From contig CAZVYQ010000003.1 of the NCBI GenBank assembly GCA_964631375.1, forward strand, positions 56,226 through 120,225: DNA of 64,000 nt, in the 5' to 3' direction. A program made the position numbers and the translations under genes. Numbering within the stretch: position 1 is the stretch's first letter; every line of letters starts with the position of its first letter. This document shows positions 15,668 to 24,625 of the stretch, piece by piece. The notes under the pieces were generated by a model. That model saw only the letters and a list, made by a program, of their open reading frames with translations. It was not told where the DNA came from and ran no database searches. Origin of the DNA: JAAYYM01 sp964631375 (GTDB taxonomy: Bacteria; Bacillota; Clostridia; Lachnospirales; Lachnospiraceae).

Positions 15668-15730
15668 TGCTCTGGTGAAACCTCAACCTCTAAAGAGAGT
15701 AATCCATCTGTAGATATCACTCTCACAATG
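15648..15730 (-). pseudogene. Relic fusion of RhuM N-terminus and DJ-1 C-terminus
   Basis: Bases 15668-15730 translate as a diverged version of the RhuM-Fic N-terminus (TDGLLSLEVEVSPEQ against TDGELTLDVAVSPEQ). They run straight into the 20 bases that encode the last residues and stop of the DJ-1 gene (15648-15667). This implies a deleted second copy of the DJ-1/RhuM pair. Confidence 0.7.
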
Positions 15731-17268
15731 TTATCCCCTTTGCCCCACAATCCTACAGTAGCTTTTTACCGATAATAGATAAAATGCTCCATATGCAAGT
15801 ACGAACAGATATATTACTACAAAAGCATTTTGAAGGGTCGGTGTTTCCTGTCCAAGCAAATCCATCATACGGTTGTAAGTAAGCAAAGCAAATACTGTAT
15901 GTACCAAGCCAATCAATAACGGAATTCCAAAAACCATTCCCAGCTGTTTAAAAACTGAATTGCTGATCTCACTTTTCTTCATTCCGACGTTACTCAAAAT
16001 CTGATAACGTGGTATTTCTTCTTGTGCTTCCATAATCATTTTATAATAAAGAACACTTCCTATTGCAGCTACAAACAAAATACCGATAAACAAACCAATG
16101 AACACATATGGACCATAAAGTCTAAAACCAGCCTTATATACCTCATAATAACTCACATTTGACGGAAAACCACCATATCCAAAACGTTCCGGAATGATTT
16201 GATTGATAGCATTAATCGTTCTACCTGCCTTCATATCATCATTAAAAACCAATCCCGTAAAAACATCTGCAGGCATAATGTCAATATATTTTTGATATTC
16301 ATCGTCAGGTATCACTACTGTTGGATGTTGATATAAATCCATCAGCCCAATGTACTTATGTAAACCAAACCCAACAATTCGACTGGATATATGCCTCTCA
16401 TTTTCGTCTCCCAGAAGATCTATCTCACTTCCTACCAGTCCTTCACCTGCAGAAGGATGTACGTCTCCACTTAGAAAATAGCATTCGCCCTCCTGCACAT
16501 ATCTGTAATCATCGGAACTGTATTCCGAAACAACAGCCATGTACCTAGTGTCATAAGCATTATCACGATAAGCGCAGGAATCAGCAGCTTAAATCCCCCC
16601 TGATTCACATCCATTCTCATAGCAATCAAATAGCCTGCCACAATGACTATCAGTGAAGCAATTACTCCTAATACTGAATATTTTGGAACACCCTCATGTC
16701 GTTTCTGAGCGGACAAAAGTGTGATTAACTTATATCGATATATCGTCCGGTAAGCCAAAATACCACTTACCATAAATAAAACAAAAAATGCGATTACTGT
16801 CACCAAGATGGCTTGTGGAGCAATTGTCATGATTACCTCTGTCCCCACAGCCATGAATCGCATGAGCAGAGAAGTAAAACGCCCTGCTGATAACGTTCCG
16901 ATCAATGTGCCACATACCATTGCTAACATCCCTACCAAAAATGACTCCAAAAACATCATTGTAGCGATCTGCTGCCTACGCATTCCCAGAAGTGCATATA
17001 TCGCAATTTCCTTCTTTTGCGACTTTAGGAAACAACTACTTGAATAGAGCACAAAAATCGATGAAAATAGTAGTACAGCTATGGCTGTTCCCCTAAATAG
17101 TGTTGTAATCTTCCCAACACCAAACCGATATTGTGCAAAGGAAGGATTATAATATATGGAACAAAATAAATTGAAAATGACAACAGAAAAAATTGTACTT
17201 GTGAAATAGATGATATAATTTCGAAATCTATGACTAACATGTTTGAAAGCAATCCTAATGAAGTTCAT
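15731..17268 (-). pseudogene. Bce-type (FtsX-like) ABC permease, internal deletion and frameshift
   Basis: The first frame (17268 to 16471) encodes an MNFIRIAF start, four membrane helices and the FtsX core, and should continue after LGTWLLFRN. The second frame (about 16540 to 15731) resumes with YSSDDYRYVQEGECYFL and the C-terminal helices. The joined length is about 510 residues against 620-670 for BceB-like permeases. I infer loss of 100 or more codons near 16500-16540 with a frame change. The start overlaps the ATPase end by 14 bases, so this was a normal bceAB-type pair that has lost its permease. Confidence 0.75.
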
Positions 17269-18019
17269 TCTGATCGCCTCCCAGTTCTGCCACTACACTG
17301 ACAAGGCTGTCGTAAAACTGTTTTCTGGTTCCCTCTTTTATGACTTCACGATACAACTCTCCATCCTTGATGAATAAAACCCTCTTACAATAACTTGCTG
17401 CAAAAGCATCATGTGTCACCAGTAAAATGGTAGCAGCACTTTGACTGTTCAGATCCTGTAAGCATTGCAACAGATCTGCTGATGATTTAGAATCCAATGC
17501 TCCAGTGGGTTCGTCTGCTAAAATCAGCTCCGGCCGATGTACAATTGCTCTTGCCGCAGAAGCCCTCTGTCTCTGTCCACCTGAAACCTCACAAGGATAT
17601 TTTTCAAGCAGCTCACTGATACCTAACAGTGAGGCAATCTGTTCTACCTGTCTGACAATCTCCGATGCCTTTCTCTTTGCAAGGATCAGTGGTAGGGCGA
17701 TGTTCTCCTGTAGCGTTAGCGTATCCAGCAGATTATAATCCTGAAAAATAAATCCAAGTTTGTTTCTGCGAAACTCTGAAAGTCCCGGCTCTCTCAATGT
17801 ACTGATATCATGTTCCCCAATGGTAATACTTCCTGAGGTAACTGTATCAATTGTGGCGATCACATTAAGAAGAGTGGATTTCCCTGCTCCTGAAGGTCCC
17901 ATAATCCCAACAAATTCGCCCTGTACAACTTCAAAACTCACACCACATAATGCTGTTGACTGAATTCCTGCTTTTGTTTCGTAGCACTTTGTAACATTCT
18001 TTACACTTAATACTGACAT
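17255..18019 (-). CDS. ABC transporter ATP-binding protein (BceA-type)
   Basis: A 254-aa ATPase of the MacB/LolD/BceA clade: Walker A GPSGAGKST (about residues 41-49), Q-loop FIFQDYNLLDTLT, signature VSGGQRQRASAARA and Walker B LILADEPTGALDS are all intact. Partner permeases of this group sense or remove peptide antibiotics. Its permease is interrupted, so the protein probably has no partner from this locus. The ATG follows AGGAGG. Direct repeats upstream (18134-18151) suggest former control by an OmpR-type regulator. Confidence 0.92.
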   Translation of the reverse strand: MSVLSVKNVTKCYETKAGIQSTALCGVSFEVVQGEFVGIMGPSGAGKSTLLNVIATIDTVTSGSITIGEHDISTLREPGLSEFRRNKLGFIFQDYNLLDTLTLQENIALPLILAKRKASEIVRQVEQIASLLGISELLEKYPCEVSGGQRQRASAARAIVHRPELILADEPTGALDSKSSADLLQCLQDLNSQSAATILLVTHDAFAASYCKRVLFIKDGELYREVIKEGTRKQFYDSLVSVVAELGGDQNELH

Positions 18020-18098
18020 ATTATTTCCTCCTGATATTTTGGCTCATGATTCGTCATATCCATGGAATAGTTCCATATCACTTCCGAACTCTAAAACC

Positions 18099-18151
18099 AT
18101 CATACGTTCTCATCCTTATGTCAGTTTTCACTAAACCTTAATTTAACCTTA
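18099..18151 (-). promoter_or_regulatory. Candidate response-regulator repeats and promoter of the ABC gene
   Basis: On the minus strand TAAGGTT occurs twice, 11 bases apart (18145-18151 and 18134-18140), the pattern bound by OmpR-family regulators such as BceR/VanR. A TATGAT -10 (18099-18104) lies below it and the -35 is poor, as expected for an activated promoter. No regulator gene is nearby. Confidence 0.4.
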
Positions 18152-18153
18152 TC

Positions 18154-19374
18154 TTAAAATGATTGATTGATAGCGATAATTCGATAGCTAGGATAATTGT
18201 TTCCATCTCCCATGTCAAAATCACATAATGCAAACCAGATAGCCCCATCGCCCATCATTGTACCTTCTCCGTTTGTAAACAAATCCTCTGTATTCTCCTC
18301 AGCTATTTTTTCACACATTTGTGGTGAGAAAACATCGTCAAAATTGACTTTACTAAATGACTGTGCATCCTTGAAGGTTTGCTTTTCTCCAGAAATCTGA
18401 ACAGTAATAGGATAAGATACGCTATATGCCAGTGTGACCATGTCTTCTTTCACAATCAACTCCTGAACACTCTTCGCAAATAACTGGATCTCATAGATGG
18501 ATTCACCATACTCATTTTCTCCCAGTTCCTCCTTGATATCTTCCGAACTTTTATGATCCATACCATAATAAAGAGGTGGATCCGGCATAACCAGCGTATC
18601 ATCAGATAGATCTGCTAATTGAATATCTGCATTTAACTTTAATGTTTGATCATCCATGCAGTACTCACTAAAATGGTTCCAATCATCTGCTCCCTCTGCA
18701 GACAAAGTCAATATAGGATAAAAGTGTATTCCATGTTTTGTATAACGAAATGCACCAAACTGAATATCTTTTACCGTCATTCCTGTTGAAAGCTCCTCAT
18801 AGGCTGTTATGATGGCCTGTTTTAATTCATCCTCAGTAGTTTTGGCATCAGTAAATGCATCAGTAAGTGATACAGCTTTCTGATTGTCTTTATCATACAC
18901 ATAGGAGAATATATCCCCATCAGTCCCATAAATCGGATATGTAACTCCCGTAACCAAAACCTGTTCATAATGATCATCCGAATAGACATAAGATTTGATC
19001 TCTGGCCATCGCTCATCTTCCATGCCTTCTTCATAGATCGGCATTAGATCGCTCTGGATCTGATCATTTAATTCAGTCACTACATCAGAATCTACATCTG
19101 ACATAAAACAGGGAATTTCAACAATTCCATACTGATTTGGCTCATCCTTATTAAGATCGCTTCCGTATTTTTGCATCTGCATTCCAATTGTAACCACAGG
19201 AGTTTTCTCCTTTTCAACAGTCGGCTCATCTATCTGAGTCTCCTCTGGCTCGGTTGTTTCTTCTGTGGCAACATTTTGATTCGGTTCTGTAACCGATACT
19301 TCCTCCTTTTCTCCACATCCAATGAGTCCTATTACCATAATGCCTATCAAAATACCTATCAAACTTTTCTTCAT
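18154..19374 (-). CDS. Secreted lipoprotein, RsiV/DUF3298-like
   Basis: A 406-aa protein with a lipoprotein signal: basic start, hydrophobic core and a LIGC lipobox, so it is probably anchored to the outer face of the membrane. A Thr/Glu/Pro-rich linker follows (residues about 24-60). The rest has the pattern of DUF3298/RsiV-like domains (VVTELNDQIQSDL, VTYPIYGTDGDIFSYVYD, AVSLTDAF). The resemblance is from pattern memory and the role is unknown. It stands between the GNAT-fusion and ABC genes with no clear operon partner. Confidence 0.7.
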   Translation of the reverse strand: MKKSLIGILIGIMVIGLIGCGEKEEVSVTEPNQNVATEETTEPEETQIDEPTVEKEKTPVVTIGMQMQKYGSDLNKDEPNQYGIVEIPCFMSDVDSDVVTELNDQIQSDLMPIYEEGMEDERWPEIKSYVYSDDHYEQVLVTGVTYPIYGTDGDIFSYVYDKDNQKAVSLTDAFTDAKTTEDELKQAIITAYEELSTGMTVKDIQFGAFRYTKHGIHFYPILTLSAEGADDWNHFSEYCMDDQTLKLNADIQLADLSDDTLVMPDPPLYYGMDHKSSEDIKEELGENEYGESIYEIQLFAKSVQELIVKEDMVTLAYSVSYPITVQISGEKQTFKDAQSFSKVNFDDVFSPQMCEKIAEENTEDLFTNGEGTMMGDGAIWFALCDFDMGDGNNYPSYRIIAINQSF

Positions 19375-19396
19375 GAAATTCTCCTTTCGTAAAGCT

Positions 19397-20506
19397 TTAC
19401 TGGTGCCATTGTCCCGGTAAATGTAACTTCACAAGCTCCGGAAACTTCTGATCCATCCTCTCCACATCCTCCTTGGGCAAATGTTCAAACACCTCAGACT
19501 CGTAGAATTTGCCTGAAATGCCTGCAAGTGCATCCGTCTGTAGCTCATATGCCATAAAAGCGTTGAAATTCTTTCCATCCGGTGTAGTGATCCCATAATG
19601 ATCACAGGTTTTAAATCCAAACCGTGGGTAATAATCCGGCTCACCAAATATAACAATTGCTCTATAACCTGCCTGTCTTGCTAATTCTATTGTTGCCTTC
19701 AATAACTTTCCACCAATACCAAGACTTTGGTACTCCGGTTCCACACTCAGCGGTCCAAAGGAGAGTACCTCTTCTCTTTTCCCATCAGGTGTAACTATAT
19801 ACGCTCTGGAATACATAATAACACCTACAACCTGACCATTCAGTCTGGCAATCCTGCTGATCCTTGGAAGGTAATCCGCACTTTTTCGTAGATTTGTCAC
19901 CAACAAATGCTCATCGCATCCCGGAACATGCAGGTTCCAAAATGCATGCTGTGTCATTAGTTCAGTATTCTCATAATCAGCCTCAGTTTCGCTGCATATC
20001 TCTATTTCTGTATGATCAGAACTGACGGTCTTTTCACACCTAAGGCTCATCAGAAGTGCATCCGCACCCCCATTCTCCTGATAACGCTCTACGATCTGAA
20101 ACCCATTCTTCACATAGCATTGAACTGCTGCCTGATTATATGCATAAACACGCAATGTCAATTCCTTAAGTTTCAGAATACCAAAACATAGCTTGACGAA
20201 CTCCCGGATAGCCTCCATTCCGTATCCATTACCACGAACCCTTGGATCCAATATAAAATGTCCAATATGTGCACTTCCTGTTTTAGGATCATAATGCATG
20301 ATTGCTATTGTTCCTATCAATTCACCTTCACGATCAATCATGTAACGTGCCACACGATTTCTTGTATCATTGATAATCTGTTCTCTTGTAATTGGATATG
20401 TAAAACCGTTTCCAGACCATTGTCTCAAAAAGTCTTCTCCCAATCCTTCATTCCAGCTAACAATCATGTCAGTCTGCGATTCTTGAAATTGCTTTATATT
20501 GATCAT
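19397..20506 (-). CDS. Double GNAT acetyltransferase
   Basis: A 369-aa fusion of two GNAT domains. The first (about residues 1-150) has the acetyl-CoA loop FILDPRVRGNGYGMEAI and NQAAVQCYVKNGF. The second (about 165-330) resembles the YhbS type, with SVEPEYQSLGIGGKLL and YYPRFGFKTC. A helical C-terminal tail follows. I place the start at the ATG at 20506, ten bases after GAGGG, rather than the earlier in-frame ATG at 20530. Substrates are unknown; fusions of this sort can be small-molecule resistance enzymes. Confidence 0.85.
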   Translation of the reverse strand: MINIKQFQESQTDMIVSWNEGLGEDFLRQWSGNGFTYPITREQIINDTRNRVARYMIDREGELIGTIAIMHYDPKTGSAHIGHFILDPRVRGNGYGMEAIREFVKLCFGILKLKELTLRVYAYNQAAVQCYVKNGFQIVERYQENGGADALLMSLRCEKTVSSDHTEIEICSETEADYENTELMTQHAFWNLHVPGCDEHLLVTNLRKSADYLPRISRIARLNGQVVGVIMYSRAYIVTPDGKREEVLSFGPLSVEPEYQSLGIGGKLLKATIELARQAGYRAIVIFGEPDYYPRFGFKTCDHYGITTPDGKNFNAFMAYELQTDALAGISGKFYESEVFEHLPKEDVERMDQKFPELVKLHLPGQWHQ

Positions 20507-20592
20507 ATATGTGTTACCCTCATTTCTCATGTAAGCTAATCTGACTGTTTTTGAACTGATCTCATGCCTGCTTATGTATATACAATAATATG

Positions 20593-21000
20593 TTAAGTAT
20601 TGTATTCCTTTTCCGCATCTATCACAATTGTAAGTGTATCCTCCTGAATCAATACCTTGCCAGATAATTCAGCTTTCTCAAGCCATTTCAGATATACACT
20701 GTCTGTATAGATTTTGGGAGTAGTATGAATCACGCCCTCTCCATCCATAATACCATTATTCTCAATAAAGATCCTACACTTTTCACCAGCTCCATCTATC
20801 CCCGCCAGGATATATCTGGCTGACAATATACCCGGCTTATCCGTCTCAATCATCTGCGTATCTACGCCTTCCTGCAAGACCTTTCCTCTAAAATACGCAT
20901 TATCACAGCTTCCATCAAAGTGAATCATACATATTGTCATTGTATCACTGTGTACATTTTGTTGCTCCAAAACATGAATATCTATCCGTAGCACTTCCAT
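20593..21000 (-). CDS. DUF3237-like small protein
   Basis: A 135-aa protein resembling DUF3237: short beta-rich segments with FRGKVLQEGVDTQ, SARYILAGIDGAGEKCRIF and a late SVYLKWLEKAE. No catalytic residues are known for the family. An upstream ATG at 21027 with a weaker GGAGA site is a possible alternative start; the ATG at 21000 follows AAGGAG. It is read alone, 67 bases from the coiled-coil gene upstream. Confidence 0.65.
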   Translation of the reverse strand: MEVLRIDIHVLEQQNVHSDTMTICMIHFDGSCDNAYFRGKVLQEGVDTQMIETDKPGILSARYILAGIDGAGEKCRIFIENNGIMDGEGVIHTTPKIYTDSVYLKWLEKAELSGKVLIQEDTLTIVIDAEKEYNT

Positions 21001-21067
21001 CTGATCACTTCTCCTTCTCACATGCAAAGGTATTCTCCAGTAATGGATCCTATTCTGGCCAAGTTCC

Positions 21068-21502
21068 CTACCTTAACTGATCCTTCATCTGCTGTAACTG
21101 ACTCATTGCCTGCTCCACCTGATATCTGCTTTGTTTCAGGTTCTCCTGTGTCTCCTTAATCCGTGACTGAATCAGAGCATCTACCAAAAAATTGTCAAAA
21201 ATCAGATCAATAGCCTTTGTGACTCCGTCAAAACGAACTCCGTAGTTAAAATTCATGTCAACATCTCTCAGTTCCTTTTGGAACCTCTGTAATGCCGCCT
21301 GTGCACGATTGACACATTCCTGTGCCTCATCAATCTGAGAGTGCTTGATTAGACCACTAATCAAGCCTCCACCTAACATATCCCAGATACCTAAACCCCT
21401 GGCATTCCCCAGATGGTGCTCTGCCTCGCAGATCTCATTGAGTGCATGTTCTCCTGCTGCGATTGCTTCATTGATCTCTCTTAATTCATCTTCTCTTGTC
21501 AT
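21068..21502 (-). CDS. Hypothetical helical protein
   Basis: A 144-aa all-helical cytoplasmic protein I do not recognise by name. Residues 1-35 and 95-144 are heptad-rich coiled coil. A short glycine-rich hinge (ARGLGIWDMLGGGLISGLIKHS, about 35-56) separates them. The start is the ATG at 21502, five bases after GAGG; an in-frame TTG at 21517 has no site. Similar short coiled-coil proteins are common in Lachnospiraceae. It is followed in the same direction by the DUF3237-like gene. Confidence 0.7.
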   Translation of the reverse strand: MTREDELREINEAIAAGEHALNEICEAEHHLGNARGLGIWDMLGGGLISGLIKHSQIDEAQECVNRAQAALQRFQKELRDVDMNFNYGVRFDGVTKAIDLIFDNFLVDALIQSRIKETQENLKQSRYQVEQAMSQLQQMKDQLR

Positions 21503-21548
21503 AATAACCTCTTTCAACAGGTTTACATAATCCTGTTGTTCCTTATTC

Positions 21549-22388
21549 TTATTGCTTATTTCTTTTTAACTTCTCTTCAACAAGCTTCTTATGATAAAAA
21601 TAATTAATATATCGTACACCCTGAATATCACAGTATTGCTTGATCTGTTCTGATAACAGTTCCCAATAATCCATATTTCCCTTTCGATAAATATCATCAT
21701 ACAGACTCTGATACTGGGGATATTTTTCTGTGATATAGTTTAGAATCGTCTCCTTATAACTGCCCCGTAGATTCAGATTCTCGAACCAGTATTCATCAAT
21801 ATAATCGCGGCTACATTCGATGATCTTTTGATAATCCGTAAGTTCCGGGAACATCGGAGACATAAACAGGATCGTATAGATCCCATTCTCATGTAACGTT
21901 TTCAATGTATGTAAACGATCTGCTATACTGCTCGCATGATCCATATCGCTTCTAAACTGTTCATCCAATGTGTTAATGGACATGGATACCTTCAGGTGCT
22001 TAAATTGCTTGAGAAGTTCAATGTCTCTAAGAATCAGACTTGATTTTGTTGATATCCCCAATTCACAGTCTACATCTACAAGCTGTTCCAGGATTTTCTG
22101 CGTAAGACAATACTTTTCTTCAAACTTATTATAACAGTCTGTTACAGATGAAAGAAATACAGATTTATGCTCTAGTTTTTTCTGATGAATCGGTTTCTCA
22201 CACAATTTAATATCTATAAAGCTTCCCCACGGCTCATCATGCTTTGTAAAACGCTTCATAAAACATGCGTAGCAATACTTACACCCATGCGGACAACCCA
22301 CATAAGGATTGATGACATAATCACTTGCCGGAAGATTTGACTTTGTTACATAATCATTTACATGAATGATCTTCTCTTTGATCTCCAT
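21549..22388 (-). CDS. SPL-type radical SAM protein (SOS-regulated)
   Basis: A 279-aa radical SAM enzyme. The cluster motif CPHGCKYCYA (about residues 31-40) gives CxxxCxxC. The body resembles the spore-photoproduct-lyase-like/Rv2578c family (SVTDCYNKFEEKY, ISTKSSLILRDIELL, VSINTLDEQFRSDMDH). True SPL repairs UV-induced spore DNA damage; this relative is not proven to do so. The ATG at 22388 follows GAGG; a GTG at 22400 is less likely. A perfect LexA box overlaps the promoter, which supports a DNA-damage role. A related radical SAM gene lies just upstream. Confidence 0.85.
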   Translation of the reverse strand: MEIKEKIIHVNDYVTKSNLPASDYVINPYVGCPHGCKYCYACFMKRFTKHDEPWGSFIDIKLCEKPIHQKKLEHKSVFLSSVTDCYNKFEEKYCLTQKILEQLVDVDCELGISTKSSLILRDIELLKQFKHLKVSMSINTLDEQFRSDMDHASSIADRLHTLKTLHENGIYTILFMSPMFPELTDYQKIIECSRDYIDEYWFENLNLRGSYKETILNYITEKYPQYQSLYDDIYRKGNMDYWELLSEQIKQYCDIQGVRYINYFYHKKLVEEKLKRNKQ

Positions 22389-22434
22389 GATACACTTCAC
22401 CTCATTTCAATGATCAACCATTTTCTTTCTTATG

Positions 22435-22468
22435 ATCATAACACATCATGACATCGAACACAAGTTCG
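22435..22468 (-). promoter_or_regulatory. LexA box and SOS promoter of the radical SAM gene
   Basis: CGAACACAAGTTCG (22455-22468) is a perfect LexA palindrome. On the minus strand -35 TTGTGT (22458-22463) lies within it, and -10 TATGAT (22435-22440) follows after exactly 17 bases. LexA binding would therefore block RNA polymerase until DNA damage. Confidence 0.85.
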
Positions 22469-22471
22469 CAT

Positions 22472-23341
22472 TTAAAAAAGGGTTAACTGCTCTGCTGCTC
22501 CATGAGATTCATATTTTCTCATATAGTCAAATACCCTGTCCGGGCGGTATTCAATACCATGCTCCTTGCATTTTTCCACTACAATGCTCATCAATTCATA
22601 ATGATTGTCACTGCTGATCTCATATGCATTGCCGTACTTAGCATGAAATTTCTGTTTTAGTCCCGAAAATTTCTCATCCAACTTCTGATAAAAATACTCG
22701 CGATCACCTTCACGCAGTGTCACTCCAATTCCAAAGCAGATAATTCCATAAACTCCTGCCTCAATACAGTAATCCATCAGACCACGGATATTCTCCTCTG
22801 TGTCATTGAGCATGGGCAAAAAAGGAGATAGCCAGACAACTGTCTGAATTCCATGTTCCCGCATGGTCTTTAGCACCTCAAACCGTTCTTTGGTTGTACA
22901 AACATTGGGTTCGATCTTCCGACACAGCTCTTCATCATATGTTGTCATCGTCATCTGTACGATACACTTTGATTTTTGATTGATACTCTTTAACAGTTCT
23001 AAATCTCTGAGAATCAGATTGGACTTTGTCTGGATCGCCAGACCGAATTCATATCGATCAATAATCTCCAGCAGCTTCCTTGTTAAACCGAGTTCCCTTT
23101 CTAACGGCATATAAGGATCCGTCATACCACCTGTCCCAATCATACATTTGCAACGTTTGCTCCTTAGTGCCCGTTCCAAAAGTTCAGGTGCATTCTGCTT
23201 AACCTCGATATCCTCAAATGCATGGTTCATCTGATAGCATTTACTCCTGGCATCGCAGTAAATACAGCCATGTTGACATCCTCGGTACATATTCATTCCA
23301 TTGGAAGATGACAATATTCCCTTCGCCTGTACATAATGCAT
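22472..23341 (-). CDS. SPL-type radical SAM protein with clamp-binding-like tail
   Basis: A 289-aa radical SAM protein: CQHGCIYCDARSKCY (about residues 22-36) carries CxxxCxxC, followed by GTGGMTDPYMPLE and the SPL-like QTKSNLILRDLELL. The last residues are EQLTLF, which matches the QL[S/T/D]LF pentapeptide that docks proteins on the beta sliding clamp. Together with the SOS-regulated relative downstream, this hints at DNA-repair use, but that is inference. It starts five bases after the end of the glycosyltransferase gene, so it may share that transcript. Confidence 0.85.
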   Translation of the reverse strand: MHYVQAKGILSSSNGMNMYRGCQHGCIYCDARSKCYQMNHAFEDIEVKQNAPELLERALRSKRCKCMIGTGGMTDPYMPLERELGLTRKLLEIIDRYEFGLAIQTKSNLILRDLELLKSINQKSKCIVQMTMTTYDEELCRKIEPNVCTTKERFEVLKTMREHGIQTVVWLSPFLPMLNDTEENIRGLMDYCIEAGVYGIICFGIGVTLREGDREYFYQKLDEKFSGLKQKFHAKYGNAYEISSDNHYELMSIVVEKCKEHGIEYRPDRVFDYMRKYESHGAAEQLTLF

Positions 23342-23346
23342 ATCTG

Positions 23347-24615
23347 CTACTCCATTTCTTTCTCAAGACACTCATGTATCTCTGTGTCTTGCTTTTCCTG
23401 ATGAAGCACATCCTGAATCAACCTAACTGCAGTCTCCAATCCATGCTCCTCATGCATATTTTCCGATAATTTCTTCACTCGTCCTGAGATCACTTCATAA
23501 TCTCTTGCAAGCTTCCGAAGTCGGTCTATGAGTTTCTCCTCACTCAATTCTCCTGCCTTAATTGGTTCCGTGGTAACGCCCAGTTTATATAGTCGATCTG
23601 CTACGCCGAACTGATCCAGTGCATGTGGTATGATAATAGACGGTACTCCATACAGCATGGCTGATGCAGAGGTTCCAAAGCCTCCGTGATGGATCACACA
23701 ATAACCTTTACGGAACAGATAACTGTGAGGAACAGAACCGATTGCAATCATTGTATCCGGCAACACCATATTCTGTAACGACTTCTTAAAACCCTGAATC
23801 ACGGCACGCTTTCCTGTCTTCGTAAACGCACGGATAAACATCTCCAACTTATCTGTTTCCTCTGTGGATTCAAAGGACATAGCTCCAAGAGCCAATATTA
23901 CTGGTAACTCTCCTGCAGCCAGAAATTCTGCCAGTTCTGACGGTGATATATAATCCTCTGACGGCTCCTCATACCAATAACCCGTCAACTGATTCTGTGG
24001 TGTCCAGTATGGATTGGGTTCTACCACATAACGACTGATCGGAATCAGATTGAGTCTTTTGGACAACATATCATCCATGGATTTACATTTAGGAAGTCCA
24101 TAGCTCTTTCGCAACTTATTATAAGGCTTCATCACAATGGGATTGATCAGTCCGTTAAACAACACATCAATGATCTTCCTTCCAATTGATTGCGGCTTAC
24201 CATACTCTCTGAGCATCTCGGATTGCAAAGTCACGTCCACTGTCTCAATCCCCAGTGCTTTTGCCTCTGAGTCTCCTATATGGCTATGTGTCACAATTAC
24301 GAGATCCTGCCCCTTACAATATTGATATACCTCATCTGCGGACTGCTCAATGATCTTGAATACGAACTTCATTGTCTTTACAAAGCCCATCATCGGATTT
24401 TTTTCTTTTCCTCGAATGATTGCAGATTCCATTTCGATATCAATATCCGGACCCACCGGAACAAAATGAACCCCTGCCTCTGAAACCAAAGCTCCCCAGC
24501 ACGGATGTGTTCCGAGAGTAACCTCCAAGCCTGCATTTTGTAGTGCATTTGCCAGAAAGATATATGGCTGAACATCACCCCTGCTACCCATAGTAAACAT
24601 GATTACCTTTTGCAT
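23347..24615 (-). CDS. GT1-family glycosyltransferase
   Basis: A 422-aa UDP-glycosyltransferase-like enzyme (GT-B fold; sterol/macrolide/flavonoid glucosyltransferase branch). The N-terminal acceptor domain begins FTMGSRGDVQPYIFLA. The donor-binding signature HHGGFGTSASAMLYGVPSII with PHALDQFGVADR lies near residues 305-335. It would transfer a sugar from a nucleotide donor to a lipid or small molecule; the acceptor is unknown. A SAM methyltransferase gene ends ten bases upstream, suggesting a joint tailoring function. Confidence 0.87.
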   Translation of the reverse strand: MQKVIMFTMGSRGDVQPYIFLANALQNAGLEVTLGTHPCWGALVSEAGVHFVPVGPDIDIEMESAIIRGKEKNPMMGFVKTMKFVFKIIEQSADEVYQYCKGQDLVIVTHSHIGDSEAKALGIETVDVTLQSEMLREYGKPQSIGRKIIDVLFNGLINPIVMKPYNKLRKSYGLPKCKSMDDMLSKRLNLIPISRYVVEPNPYWTPQNQLTGYWYEEPSEDYISPSELAEFLAAGELPVILALGAMSFESTEETDKLEMFIRAFTKTGKRAVIQGFKKSLQNMVLPDTMIAIGSVPHSYLFRKGYCVIHHGGFGTSASAMLYGVPSIIIPHALDQFGVADRLYKLGVTTEPIKAGELSEEKLIDRLRKLARDYEVISGRVKKLSENMHEEHGLETAVRLIQDVLHQEKQDTEIHECLEKEME

Positions 24616-24625
24616 GCAGCTCCTC

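Noticed and set aside
18060..18080. ATGGAATAGTTCCAT palindrome near the ABC gene
   Set aside because: It lies between the -10 and the start codon as a short self-complementary stretch with no recognised operator type; too weak to call.
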